From positions 45,046 through 109,045 of the forward strand of contig CAZOJT010000005.1 of the NCBI GenBank assembly GCA_964580215.1: 64,000 nt of DNA, written 5' to 3'. Below the pieces are notes generated by a model. The model saw only the letters and a program-made list of their open reading frames with translations. It did no database searches and was not told the origin of the DNA. Source of the stretch: SM23-73-3 sp964580215. Its GTDB lineage: Bacteria > Zixibacteria > MSB-5A5 > SM1-73. This document shows positions 15,478 through 24,379 of the stretch, piece after piece. The translations under genes were made by a program, and so were the position numbers. Numbering within the stretch: position 1 is the stretch's first letter; every line of letters starts with the position of its first letter.

Positions 15478-16527
15478 TCATTTTTTTTTCAGGTGTTCGA
15501 CTATCCGTCTGTGCTCAGCGCCGAACCACAGCTTCTCCACAGGCTGGGTGAAGATATTGCCGAAACAGGTGGCGTCATGACGATAAGAAAATTGAGGACA
15601 AGGGTAAACATCACCCGAAGGATTTATTATCAGATGGATAGGAGAAAGCCAGCATCCACGGCGAAACTCCCCGGTTTCAGCTTCTCCATATACTTCAAAT
15701 GGACGGTATCTATTTTGTAGTTCCTTTATATGTTTATTCACCCCTTCCATCTGTTCTGAGTATAGACTATCAGAAGCTTTCTGATTGATCCGAAACTGAA
15801 TATAATTCAAACGCATGTCTTTGACCAGACAGGTCATCTCCTCCATGAAATTCATATTGCTCTGATTCAGCCTAACTTTAGCTCCTATAATCAGACCTGT
15901 TTTTTGCTTGTCCCTTTCGGAGACAATACTCTCTATATTGCTCAACACCTTTTGAAATTCCCTTGGAGTTGGAGGATGATGAATACGATTATAAACCACG
16001 TCATTGCTGGCATCTAAATTCACTCTTAAAAAAGAAAAACCCTCCACCAGAAGGCTAACTATCTTTCGATCAAGTGAGGCGGCATTGGTCAAAAGGCTCA
16101 ATTTGAACTTCTTTTCTATGCACATCTGTGTAAATTTACGAAATTCCGGATGCAGTGTAGGTTCTCCTCCTCCGGAGAGATCAATGAATTTAACTTTCAA
16201 GGAATGCAAGCTCTCCAGGAGTTTGCCGAAGCTGTTTGAGTTCATGAAGACAACCTTTCTCCTGCGGTCACCTCCATAAAGGCACCAAGAGCAGTTGTGA
16301 TTGCATGTGTCTGACAGGTAAACTCTGGCTAAGGCAGGATAAGGAATGCTCCCCTTTGAAATTTTCTTAGCCTCAGGAAAAACCCTTTCCAGCATTGCCT
16401 TTTCAAAAGGAGAGAACTTCTCTTTTCGGCCTAGCTTGTAGACGTTTCTGTCTTGAGAGAAGATAGCTTTTGTTTTCAGTTCTGCTTCCGTTTCAGCATT
16501 TATTCCCAGGTAATCTCTGATTTTCAA
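15478..16527 (-). CDS. Radical SAM protein with partial SPASM-like C-terminus
   Basis: The 349-residue protein has the [4Fe-4S] motif CNHNCSWC (Cys75, Cys79, Cys82), the SAM-binding DLSGGGEPTLHPEF and a TIM-barrel-like middle. The C-terminus has CWLSPIHLIINPSGDVYPCPQFS and then ends, so it carries only part of the auxiliary-cluster cysteines of a SPASM or twitch domain. Relatives act on peptides, sugars or proteins by radical chemistry; the substrate is unknown. It sits in the flagellar regulatory block between flgM and fliW on the same strand. Whether that is functional linkage or chance I cannot tell. Confidence 0.8.
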   Translation of the reverse strand: MKIRDYLGINAETEAELKTKAIFSQDRNVYKLGRKEKFSPFEKAMLERVFPEAKKISKGSIPYPALARVYLSDTCNHNCSWCLYGGDRRRKVVFMNSNSFGKLLESLHSLKVKFIDLSGGGEPTLHPEFRKFTQMCIEKKFKLSLLTNAASLDRKIVSLLVEGFSFLRVNLDASNDVVYNRIHHPPTPREFQKVLSNIESIVSERDKQKTGLIIGAKVRLNQSNMNFMEEMTCLVKDMRLNYIQFRINQKASDSLYSEQMEGVNKHIKELQNRYRPFEVYGEAETGEFRRGCWLSPIHLIINPSGDVYPCPQFSYRHDATCFGNIFTQPVEKLWFGAEHRRIVEHLKKK

Positions 16528-16645
16528 AAAAACCTCTCCCGGTTAAAATTTGAGGAAGTTTCAGAAAATCCCCGATAAAAGAGAGCTTTTATGTGAAGAT
16601 GTTTGTGCTGAAAGACTACAATGGCCACATTGGAGATTATCTCAA

Positions 16646-16815
16646 GCTAACAGGCGTGTTGAAAAAGTCTCTCATCGAGGCGGGATATGCGTATGCTCGT
16701 ATGAGTGCATACGCACATTCATACGAAAATTCCCGCCTCTATGGGGCACAATGACTTATCACCCATAGGGCAGGGCATTCAGCCCTGCCAATACAGTTTT
16801 TCAACAGTCCCTAAC
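16646..16815 (+). repeat. Family 1 element, copy 3
   Basis: Ends are AGGCGTGTTGAAAAAG and TTTTTCAACAGTCCCTAA. Inside are the GGCGGGA / TCCCGCC stem and AGGGCAGGGC / AGCCCTGCC hairpin. The 20-bp palindromic unit here (16687-16726) is doubled: a second, inverted unit of 20 bp sits between GCGTATGC and ATTCATACGAA. Confidence 0.75.
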
Positions 16816-16855
16816 GCCCCTGGGATCCTCTTCGGCATACTTAAGAATTTGCCCC

Positions 16856-17329
16856 TCATGCAGAAGCTTCTTTGCCAAGTTGTTTTCGCCGCAATCGTTT
16901 TCTAAGCTCATCTAAAAGGTAATGCTTTATAGTGTAAGGACTGTTGGGCATAACCGCCTGCTTGGCTAATCTTTTTTTGGAATTTATCACCAGAGGACCT
17001 AAAAGATCGGCAGAAGCTTGCGTCGCATCCTGAGGAACTGTGACGATAACATAGGTGACCAGATCCTTGGAGTTGGTATAATTTAGCTCTTCCAACTCCT
17101 TCTCGTTGATCTCCAGTTTGTAATTAGGAAAAAGGTGTAAAGGATCTGTGATCACGAAAGCCACATTGGGGTCCTCCACGGATTGAAGCCACTTGAAGGG
17201 TGCAAACTCCTTCCTCTCCAGAATCACATACTGAGTTAACTGAGAAAAACCAAGAACTCCTTTGGGAAGAACAATTACTTCCTTCTCTTTAAAATCGACC
17301 TCTCCAAATCTGGTTGTGACAAATTTCAT
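16856..17329 (-). CDS. fliW: Flagellar assembly factor FliW
   Basis: The 157-residue protein shows the FliW pattern: TRFGEVDFKEKEVIVLPKGVLGF near the start, SVEDPNVAFVITDP, and later VTVPQDATQASADLLGPLVIN. In Bacillus and others FliW binds flagellin and the translational repressor CsrA, so free FliW relieves CsrA repression of flagellin mRNA. csrA lies 370 bp upstream on the same strand, the classic pairing. The C-terminal 30 residues are unusually basic. No flagellin gene is in the window. Confidence 0.93.
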   Translation of the reverse strand: MKFVTTRFGEVDFKEKEVIVLPKGVLGFSQLTQYVILERKEFAPFKWLQSVEDPNVAFVITDPLHLFPNYKLEINEKELEELNYTNSKDLVTYVIVTVPQDATQASADLLGPLVINSKKRLAKQAVMPNSPYTIKHYLLDELRKRLRRKQLGKEASA

Positions 17330-17509
17330 CCTTCCCCCTTAATATGACCAGGATTTATGATGTGTGCGAATCAAAAACCAAAGGTGGTTTGAATTCCATT
17401 TCATTTTATCCCCCCAACTTTTATGATCCTGTAAGGATTTTTCCCTTCAAAGGAAAATCGACTTGAAGAAGAAATCATTTCTTCGTTCATCCGCTGGTTT
17501 TCAAATTGT

Positions 17510-17692
17510 CTAACCTTCCTCGTAATAGACGAAACTTGAATCAAAAGGTTTCCGATTGTGCTTGTTCTTCTCTGCGGAATTTGATCGTTCAAAAGAAAAA
17601 CCCTGGGTTTGGTCCTGCCACCATCTTCTATACTTCTCCACCTTTCGATTCAAATCCTCGCCTCTTTTTTTGCTTCTGGTTTTGAAAAACAC
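17510..17692 (-). CDS. Possible small protein between csrA and fliW
   Basis: A 60-codon frame starts with GTG three bases after the csrA stop, with GAGGGG about 7 bases ahead as a possible ribosome site. The product is highly charged and contains the segment KVEKYRRWWQDQTQGFSFE. I recognise no family. A second short frame (17401-17592) overlaps its 3' part, so this may be untranslated spacer between csrA and fliW or a broken gene. Confidence 0.25.
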   Translation of the reverse strand: MFFKTRSKKRGEDLNRKVEKYRRWWQDQTQGFSFERSNSAEKNKHNRKPFDSSFVYYEEG

Positions 17693-17695
17693 AAC

Positions 17696-18037
17696 TCATC
17701 CCCTCGGTTTTGCGCCCTTACCTCTTTTTGAGTTTTTGTCGTTTTCAGATTTATCAGTTTCAGTAAAATCAGAGGCCAAGGTTTCCCCGGGTGGCTTATC
17801 GTGGTTCTCTTTTATCATGGTGATAATCTTGGAAACCCCCTCCACGGTGCTGACAACCGCTCTTTTATTCTCTTCCTGGATTTTGAAATATATTTCCTCT
17901 CTATGTATGGTCACTTTCTGGGGAGCGATTATCCCCAACCTCACCTGTCGCCCCCGCACCCCCAGGATGGTTATCTTAATATCATCTCCAATGGTGACGC
18001 TTTCTCCCAACTTCCTTGTCAAAATCAGCATAGCCAC
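17696..18037 (-). CDS. csrA: Carbon storage regulator CsrA with C-terminal extension
   Basis: Residues 1-60 are a standard CsrA (MLILTRKLGESVTIGDDIKI, VRLGIIAPQKVTIHREEIY), the dimeric RNA-binding protein that represses translation by binding GGA motifs, with Arg in HREEIY as part of the RNA-contact surface. The family is usually 60-75 residues; this one is 113, with about 45 extra residues, hydrophilic and rich in Lys, Asp and Gly at the end. Extensions of the C-terminal helix in other CsrA proteins mediate FliW binding, so a regulatory role is plausible. fliW lies downstream. Confidence 0.95.
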   Translation of the reverse strand: MAMLILTRKLGESVTIGDDIKITILGVRGRQVRLGIIAPQKVTIHREEIYFKIQEENKRAVVSTVEGVSKIITMIKENHDKPPGETLASDFTETDKSENDKNSKRGKGAKPRG

Positions 18038-18244
18038 CCTCTTTCCAAGCGCAAGAATTCAGAAGGTTTTTCCATCTTTACTTATAGATTTCCAGGATTT
18101 TTCAGGACGAATTCAGTCTTTTCTTTGATCATCTTTATCAACTGACACCCTTCAAACTCGATTGGTCGTTTTTTTGACGCTTACATTACATAAGAATCGG
18201 TATGAAATTCAAATTCCTTAGCTTTCTTTTCCGTTTTTGTATCA

Positions 18245-18643
18245 CTAAATCAATTTATTATTAGCCGAAACTGATTTCAACTTTTTCATGATGTATAACA
18301 CCCTTTGACTCTCTCCTAAGACCGACTCCAGGGATCGTTCAATCTTTTCAATCAACTCCCTGTTTTTTTCCAGTTCTATCTCCCCGTGCCGGGAAAGCTT
18401 ATAAAGTCTTCCCACCTCCATTCTTACGACCCGGACCATTCGGCTTATGTCTGAGGTAGCGCGACCGGTCTGATCAACCAGATCCAGGATGTCATCATAA
18501 ACCCGGGTGGAAAGACCTCCTGTCTCCCTTGACTTGGAGGCGGCATAAGCTAAATTGGACGCCATTCTCTTCGCCTGGACGGAAAGCTCCTCCAGCGACC
18601 TCAAAACGTCCGAAGCCTTTTCGATCTCCTGGGATTTGATCAT
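18245..18643 (-). CDS. Stand-alone helical protein resembling a chemoreceptor signalling hairpin
   Basis: The 132-residue, all-helical protein contains MASNLAYAASKSRETGGLS followed by VYDDILDLVDQTGRATSDIS. This lines up with the methyl-accepting chemotaxis signalling tip (NLLALNAAIEAARAGE-x-GRGFAVVADEVRKLAERT-x-EAT-x-EI), though several hallmark residues are changed. There is no membrane or sensor part. It could be a cytosolic adaptor in a chemosensory or kinase array. It sits between csrA and a lone receiver-domain protein. Homology is at the level of pattern only. Confidence 0.5.
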   Translation of the reverse strand: MIKSQEIEKASDVLRSLEELSVQAKRMASNLAYAASKSRETGGLSTRVYDDILDLVDQTGRATSDISRMVRVVRMEVGRLYKLSRHGEIELEKNRELIEKIERSLESVLGESQRVLYIMKKLKSVSANNKLI

Positions 18644-18721
18644 ATCCTCCCTCGACAGTTAGCCTGGTTATTGGGATCACTTTGCCAAAATAATAAAAGA
18701 TCACAAAAATCAAACCTACCC

Positions 18722-19138
18722 TCAGAAATTCACCAATTCTTTTATCTTTTCTTTAAGTTCATCCAAATTGGGGGACTTCACCAAATATGCATCTGCCAGC
18801 CATGACTGAAAGTCGCTTTTGTAGGTGGAATATGCCGAATTCAGTATGATGGGCGTATTCTTGTTGATCCTCCTTAAATCACCCAATATCCCCAGACCGT
18901 TTTGATCTTGAAGTTTGATATCCAGAATCACCAGATGCGGTGGCTCATTCTCAACTATCCTTAAGGCTTCTTCCCCTCTGGTGGTGGTTCTCACCTGATA
19001 CCCATCTTCAGACAGCTCTTTTTCATAGAGCTTTAGAATGTAATCCTCATCATCTATCACCAATATGGTCGCCTTTCTGGATGAACTGATCGGGTTTTGT
19101 TTCACATGAGGTTCTCCTTTAGATGGTTTGATCCTCAT
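18722..19138 (-). CDS. Single-domain response regulator (receiver only)
   Basis: The 138-residue protein is a CheY/Spo0F-like receiver: acidic pair in ILVIDDED, phospho-acceptor Asp73 in VILDIKL, the Thr/Ser position in ILNSAY and the conserved Lys121 in LVKSPN. It has no output domain, so it probably passes phosphate on or acts by protein contact. It lies 15 bp downstream of the histidine kinase at 19154-20956, which is its likely phosphodonor. Confidence 0.88.
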   Translation of the reverse strand: MRIKPSKGEPHVKQNPISSSRKATILVIDDEDYILKLYEKELSEDGYQVRTTTRGEEALRIVENEPPHLVILDIKLQDQNGLGILGDLRRINKNTPIILNSAYSTYKSDFQSWLADAYLVKSPNLDELKEKIKELVNF

Positions 19139-19153
19139 CTTTTCCTCCCGGTT

Positions 19154-20956
19154 TTAATATTCAACTTGAGATTTCGATCCCATGGATTCTGCGGATGATT
19201 CACCAGCCGGCTCTCCCTCTGCTAAGGGAAGTTCTATGTAAAAAGTGGCTCCTTTCCCTTCCACACTCTGCACACCAATGTTGCCTCCATGATTTTTGAT
19301 TATCTCTGAGCTTATGGTCAGTCCCAGACCGCAAGCTTCAGGTTTGGTGGTGAAGAAGGCATCGAAGATTTTGCTCGCGTGTTCTTTAGGAATGCCGAAT
19401 CCGGTGTCTTTAACCTCTATCCTCACAAAGTCCTCTATCTGTCCGGTAGTGACGGATAATATCCCTCCCTGAGGCATAGCCCAGATGGCATTGCGGAAGA
19501 TGTTTAACAGAGCATGTCGGATAAGATCTGGATTTGCCCAAACAGAAGAAAGATTTTGAGAAGGAAACTTGACCATCGAGATTTTAGCCGAATCTATCTC
19601 CGACTCCATCATTTCAAAGGTCTGGTCCACCAGCTCGTTTACGTTGACCATCTTAAGATGGGATTTATCAGGTTTGGAAAAATTGAGCACATTGTTCAAA
19701 ACATTCTCCATCCTTTCGGTCTCTTTTGCTATGATCTGTATGTATTCATAATCTGAACTTTTTGGATCCATTTTCTTTAAGATGGAGCGAGCAAATCCTC
19801 CGATGACAGTCATGGGATTTCGCAACTCATGCGCTACCTGTGAGGTGATCTGTCCTAAAACTGACAGCTTCTCCATTTTCAAAAGCCTTTTGGTGTTTTC
19901 TGCGATCCTTCTGTTGGCTTCTGCTAATTTACTTACCTTTTCTGCCAACTCCTGATAGAGTTGAGAACTTTCTATGGCAGCTGAGGCATGATGAGCACAT
20001 ATGGAAAGGAGCTTGACATCCTCATCTTCAATCGGTTTTTGGGTGATCAGGTTGTCAGCTACGATCACTCCCAACATTTTGTCCTTCGATATCAGAGGAG
20101 CTACCGCAAATTGATCGGTTTGCAGGATGTCGAAAATATCTTCATCCGGTTTTCCTTTTCCTCTGGCGATGTTGAATGCCCTCTTATTTAACATCGACTG
20201 AATTAGTGGATTTCTTTCATCGGAGAGGGGAATTTTAAGCTTTCCTACAATCTGATTGACTAAAACGTCCTTCTCTTTTAAAGCATCTTTGTATGAGTGG
20301 AGCACCTCTTCCAAAGACTGCTTTTGGGCTGAAAGGGAATCCCAGATTCTTTTTGCCTCTTCCGGGTTGGAAGGTCCGATAGCCATCTTTCCCTCTAACA
20401 TGATTCCCGTCTGGTTCAGAAGCAAAAGGAAAGCGCGATTGAATCCCAGCCCCTGTCCGGCAGTAACACCGATTAAGACGATTTGAAGTATCTCCTCCAA
20501 ATTCAGGGTGCTTCTTAGAACTTTGCCTAACTCACAAAGGATGAAAAGCTCGTTTATCTTCTTCTGCAGATTCGAGTGTAAGTTTATTATACTTGAGACG
20601 TCTTCAACCAAACCCACTGCCCCCATCATCTTTCTTGCTTCATCTTTAACCGGAAAGACCCGGATGACAAGATTTGAATTCTCAAAATCCTTCACCCTTA
20701 CTGATAATGGCTGTCCGGAAATCACACAGCTTTTGGCTTGCTTGGAAATCTGATGCTTTAGTGATTCTCCTTCCTCAAGCGTATTTTCGGCTTCTCCCTC
20801 TAACAACCTGGACAAAAACCTGTTCACATACTCCAGTTTTCCTTCAGATGAGCCTTTAAACATTCCCATGGGTAACTCATCCAAAAGTTTTTCTAAATCT
20901 TTGAAACCAGACTTTGCTGTCTGAAAAACGTTATTTGATTCGATGAGGTTCCGCAT
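19154..20956 (-). CDS. PAS-GAF sensor histidine kinase
   Basis: The 600-residue soluble kinase has a PAS-like domain (about 23-125), a GAF domain (about 145-335), a HisKA domain with TSQVAHELRNPMTVIGGF and phospho-acceptor His376, and a complete HATPase domain with an N box (IRHALLNIFRNAIWAM), G1 (VKDTGFGIP), F box (FDAFFTTKP) and G2 (GLGLTIS). No membrane helix is seen, so it senses an internal signal. The receiver at 18722 follows immediately. It is the only catalytically complete kinase in this signalling block. Confidence 0.92.
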   Translation of the reverse strand: MRNLIESNNVFQTAKSGFKDLEKLLDELPMGMFKGSSEGKLEYVNRFLSRLLEGEAENTLEEGESLKHQISKQAKSCVISGQPLSVRVKDFENSNLVIRVFPVKDEARKMMGAVGLVEDVSSIINLHSNLQKKINELFILCELGKVLRSTLNLEEILQIVLIGVTAGQGLGFNRAFLLLLNQTGIMLEGKMAIGPSNPEEAKRIWDSLSAQKQSLEEVLHSYKDALKEKDVLVNQIVGKLKIPLSDERNPLIQSMLNKRAFNIARGKGKPDEDIFDILQTDQFAVAPLISKDKMLGVIVADNLITQKPIEDEDVKLLSICAHHASAAIESSQLYQELAEKVSKLAEANRRIAENTKRLLKMEKLSVLGQITSQVAHELRNPMTVIGGFARSILKKMDPKSSDYEYIQIIAKETERMENVLNNVLNFSKPDKSHLKMVNVNELVDQTFEMMESEIDSAKISMVKFPSQNLSSVWANPDLIRHALLNIFRNAIWAMPQGGILSVTTGQIEDFVRIEVKDTGFGIPKEHASKIFDAFFTTKPEACGLGLTISSEIIKNHGGNIGVQSVEGKGATFYIELPLAEGEPAGESSAESMGSKSQVEY

Positions 20957-21045
20957 AATATTATTCTTAAATCAATTTAGTTGATAATCCTAAAGGAAGG
21001 CAGCATTGTCTGGAATCGATTTTCTGTGCCACGAGCTTCCTGAGT

Positions 21046-21984
21046 TCACCAAATGAAACTTCTTTTCAACAGTCTTTCTGTCGCTCTGGTAATTTGATTG
21101 ACCTCATTTTTGATCTGTTTTAACCCGCGTTTAAACTCAAGATCAGACTTTTTACTTAACCACCGTGGTCTCTCTTCCTGCCGGGGTGAAAAACTGTCCA
21201 GAAGAAACTGCGCATTTTCCGCTATATTGGAAAGTGGGGTTTTTATCTTTAAGTTCAAGTTTTCTAACAGTTGTGGAGTAGGAATCATGCTCTCCATCCG
21301 GGTGATCTTTTCCTCAAGCTGTTTGGAGTGCTCTCTGGCCTGTTGAAGATCCTTTTGCAGCCTTTCCAACTCCGCATGATAAAACATCCGCTCTAAGCTT
21401 AATGTCACCGGGACGGAAATCAGACTCAGAAACTTCACATCTTCCGATTCGAAAGCATGTGCTCTTATGTGGCTCAAATTCATAACCCCGAAAAGTTCAT
21501 CATTCAAAATCAGAGGTATGGCCAGGAAAGATTTAACTCTTTCTCCCCTTCTTTTCCGATGTAGATTGGAAAGAAGAATAGGTCTTTTCTCCTTGGCAAC
21601 CCAGGCGGAGATTCCCATTCCAGAATCGAACCGGACGAAGTCAATTAAATCCACCTTCTTCCCCACCGAAGCCACCTCCTCCATCTCATTCTTCTTTTTA
21701 TCTAACAAAAAGAGGCTGGCTTGACTGAACTCCACAGATTTGCCAATCAAATTCAACGTCCTTTCGAAGACCTTTCTTTCTCCGGTTGATTGTTCAATCA
21801 TCCTGCAGATACCGGTCAAAACGTTAAAACCGATTTTCATGCTTTCTAAGTTCCGGTCTGCATGTAAAGATTTTTGCCTTTCAGAAAATTTTATGGATTT
21901 TGCACTTTTTTTATTTTTGCTTTTACTCTTCTTCATCATTTTGGTCTGCCCCCCGAAGCTATTATGATTTTTGTGATGTGACAT
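21046..21984 (-). CDS. GAF-domain protein with degenerate kinase dimerisation segment
   Basis: The 312-residue protein has a Lys-rich N-terminus, a GAF domain (about 60-205), a coiled coil and a C-terminal segment NLKIKTPLSNIAENAQFLLD. That segment looks like a HisKA helix (H-E-L-R-TPL-x-x-I-x-x-x-A-x-L-L) in which the phospho-accepting His has been lost, and the protein ends without an ATPase domain. It cannot be a kinase; it may heterodimerise with the neighbouring kinases or sense a ligand. It is encoded between the PilZ gene and the intact kinase on the same strand. Confidence 0.7.
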   Translation of the reverse strand: MSHHKNHNSFGGQTKMMKKSKSKNKKSAKSIKFSERQKSLHADRNLESMKIGFNVLTGICRMIEQSTGERKVFERTLNLIGKSVEFSQASLFLLDKKKNEMEEVASVGKKVDLIDFVRFDSGMGISAWVAKEKRPILLSNLHRKRRGERVKSFLAIPLILNDELFGVMNLSHIRAHAFESEDVKFLSLISVPVTLSLERMFYHAELERLQKDLQQAREHSKQLEEKITRMESMIPTPQLLENLNLKIKTPLSNIAENAQFLLDSFSPRQEERPRWLSKKSDLEFKRGLKQIKNEVNQITRATERLLKRSFIW

Positions 21985-22177
21985 TCCGGTGACTATGAGT
22001 TTCAGGATATACTGCTCCCCGGTGACTCTGCCTTTTTCGACTTGAGTTTTTCGACCAATTAAGAATTCCTCAGCCCCCAGAAGCCCCCTTATGCCCGTTT
22101 ATGAAGCCATATAAGAGAGGTGTTTTTATTCGAGGTCATTTCACTTTTCGGTCGTTCGAGAAAAACACCAACAGGCT

Positions 22178-22717
22178 TTACATCTGTCTGGTGCCAAGCT
22201 CAGTGGTGCGCAAGTAGCTGGAAATGATCTCCCGCAATTTGCGGCCAAAACTTGCCACTTTCACCGGCAGGTGTTCTATCTGCTCCGGAGAGGTGAATTT
22301 CTCTAATTCCTCTCTGGAGGTAAACTCCACGCCCACCAAGAAATCACCTTCCTCTGAGGGTTCCACCCTCTTGATCTTTCCTAACACCCCTTCCAACACC
22401 ACAAATTTATTCAGGTTCAAAGTCAAAACCACAAAACCTTCTTCCGGCACCGGTGAGTAAGTAAGCAGAAGCATTCCTCCCTCGCTCAGATTGAGAATTT
22501 CGCCGGAGGTTCGGTCTTTGGTCAGTTTTATCTTTCCCTTTTTACATGCCAGCAGATGGAACTGGATGGGAGAGGATAGCTCTATGCGAACATACTTGCG
22601 ACCACCAGATGTTTTGAGTGGGAACGGAGTTTGTCCCAAACTGGTTATTCCAGAGTCTGTCTTTACATCAAAATCTTTTGAATCTGACAAAAATTTTCCT
22701 CCTTTCCAACCCTTCAA
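22178..22717 (-). CDS. PilZ-domain protein (c-di-GMP receptor)
   Basis: The 179-residue protein has the two c-di-GMP contact motifs of PilZ: GRKYVRIEL (RxxxR with Arg40 and Arg44) and EILNLSEGGM (N-x-S-x-x-G), with a beta-barrel-like region between and after. A YcgR-type N-domain is not obvious. PilZ proteins link c-di-GMP to flagellar or pilus motility, which suits this block. A C-terminal helical tail of about 40 residues follows the domain. Confidence 0.85.
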   Translation of the reverse strand: MKGWKGGKFLSDSKDFDVKTDSGITSLGQTPFPLKTSGGRKYVRIELSSPIQFHLLACKKGKIKLTKDRTSGEILNLSEGGMLLLTYSPVPEEGFVVLTLNLNKFVVLEGVLGKIKRVEPSEEGDFLVGVEFTSREELEKFTSPEQIEHLPVKVASFGRKLREIISSYLRTTELGTRQM

Positions 22718-22933
22718 ACAAACTTGAAGCAGTTTGAGTGGATTTATGGCTAATCTGAGAGAAACATTTACTCTTTAATAACAAAGTTAGTGTTTGAGCT
22801 TTCGAGGTGTTGGGAACATATCTGCCAATGAAATATTTGATTTATCCAGCCCCCAATCGGGTCTTTTGATTCAAATGAACAACTGCTATCTCTCACCTGG
22901 TATATGGGACCCTGAATATTACAATCTCAATTC

Positions 22934-24331
22934 TTACTGCTCCTCCTGGTTTGTCTTCTTCTCCGGGGCGATGGGAAATCTCAAAGAGAGCTTCGTCCCC
23001 CTGCCTTCAAGTTCTTCCCACTTGAGGTCCCCATGATATCTTCTTAGAATTTGAGAAACCATCTTGAATCGGTGATTGGCTTTCAGATCGGTAAGGTCAG
23101 GGTATCCATCTGTTTGGATCTCTTCTCTGCCACAATATATATTCAAACAGAGAGACTCTTCTTCTGTGGATGTTTGCAGGCGAATGCTTCCTCCGGAAGA
23201 CATATAATCTCTCAACTCCCAGATCAGGCTTAAGAAAACCAACTCCAGATGTCCCGGATTTCCATATACCGCAGGAAGATCATCTTCTAAGCTTAGTTCA
23301 AATTTGATCCTGTTCGACTTCAATATATATTTGAGCAACACAAGATTGCTTTTCAGGATATGATGAATGTTTACTTCTCCTGCATGGGTGGTTTCATCAG
23401 ATTGTCTGTGCAGATGATCGGAAAAGTCCTTTAAAGTTGAGCTGATTCGATTCGCATTATCTTCAATCGTTTCTAAAATGTTGATATTCGGAGATGTCTT
23501 TGGGAGTTTTTTCTCATTCATTTCTAAAAGTTGAGTTCTACCCAAAATTACCTGAAGGGGGTTGTTTATCTCATGCACCATTGCTCTGGCTAGTTCTGCC
23601 GTGGTGAAGAGCTTCTCGGCATCAATATGGTGAGACTTTTCTTCCTGTGGAAAGAGAGAAGATTTTTTAAGATAAGAATTCTCAATGCAGGTGGCAAAAA
23701 GCTCCACCCAGAAAAGCATATCTGCAGATGATTTGGTCTCAGAGGAAATGGCTTTTTTGAAATACGCCACCCAAAATCCATCTTTTTTCTCCAGAATCTT
23801 AAATGGGATCACCAGAAAGTTCCCCTCTTTTTCTGCGGGAAGAATTATCCTTCTTTTCTGACTAATAGCATAATAGATGTCGCCCCTTCTCCAGAAAGCT
23901 TCTATTTCATCTTCGAACTCCTCTGAAGGCTCTGAAGATGTGACCAGCCTTTCCAAGCCACCCTTCCCATCGCCAAGGAGAAAAACTCCACAATCCTCAA
24001 AGCCATACAACCCTCTTAAAAAATCCAGAAGCCAGGAAAGTCGATAGGTTAGCACAGGCTCTGGAAGCGCATCTTGTAAGGGGATCATCTGCAAAACTTT
24101 GCTAAAGCTCACATCATATTCATCCAGCACCTTTTTCTTGGAGGGACTCATCATCTGAAAAAGCCTGTTATTGACCCGGGCAAGCTCATCCAGCTTGCAG
24201 CCAAGGGAGAGAAGCAATTCATACACCTCTCTTTTTCTCTGATCTGGGTGAAGTGGTTGATTCTCCTTTGCTACTTCGGTCATCTGCTCATCTGGCAGAG
24301 TGGGATTTCCAGATATCTTGTTAAATCTCAT
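22934..24331 (-). CDS. Histidine-kinase-like protein with degenerate ATPase domain
   Basis: The 465-residue soluble protein has a GAF-like region (about 95-215), a HisKA segment LARAMVHEINNPLQVILG with His253, and a C-terminal HATPase-like fold. The ATPase lacks key residues: the N box reads LELVFLSLIWELRDYM with no Asn, and the G1 D-x-G-x-G is missing (LNIYCGREE). The final RRYHGDLKWEELEGRGTKLSLRFP still resembles the last ATPase strands. It may bind partners or be trans-phosphorylated but probably does not use ATP itself. It lies 48 bp downstream of fliA. Confidence 0.75.
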   Translation of the reverse strand: MRFNKISGNPTLPDEQMTEVAKENQPLHPDQRKREVYELLLSLGCKLDELARVNNRLFQMMSPSKKKVLDEYDVSFSKVLQMIPLQDALPEPVLTYRLSWLLDFLRGLYGFEDCGVFLLGDGKGGLERLVTSSEPSEEFEDEIEAFWRRGDIYYAISQKRRIILPAEKEGNFLVIPFKILEKKDGFWVAYFKKAISSETKSSADMLFWVELFATCIENSYLKKSSLFPQEEKSHHIDAEKLFTTAELARAMVHEINNPLQVILGRTQLLEMNEKKLPKTSPNINILETIEDNANRISSTLKDFSDHLHRQSDETTHAGEVNIHHILKSNLVLLKYILKSNRIKFELSLEDDLPAVYGNPGHLELVFLSLIWELRDYMSSGGSIRLQTSTEEESLCLNIYCGREEIQTDGYPDLTDLKANHRFKMVSQILRRYHGDLKWEELEGRGTKLSLRFPIAPEKKTNQEEQ

Positions 24332-24379
24332 GTGATTCCTCCAGACTGATCGAGTAAAACAGAAAACCTCATTTTTTTC

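Noticed and set aside
17401..17592. 63-codon frame downstream of csrA
   Set aside because: TTG start without ribosome site, overlaps another short frame, no family resemblance.
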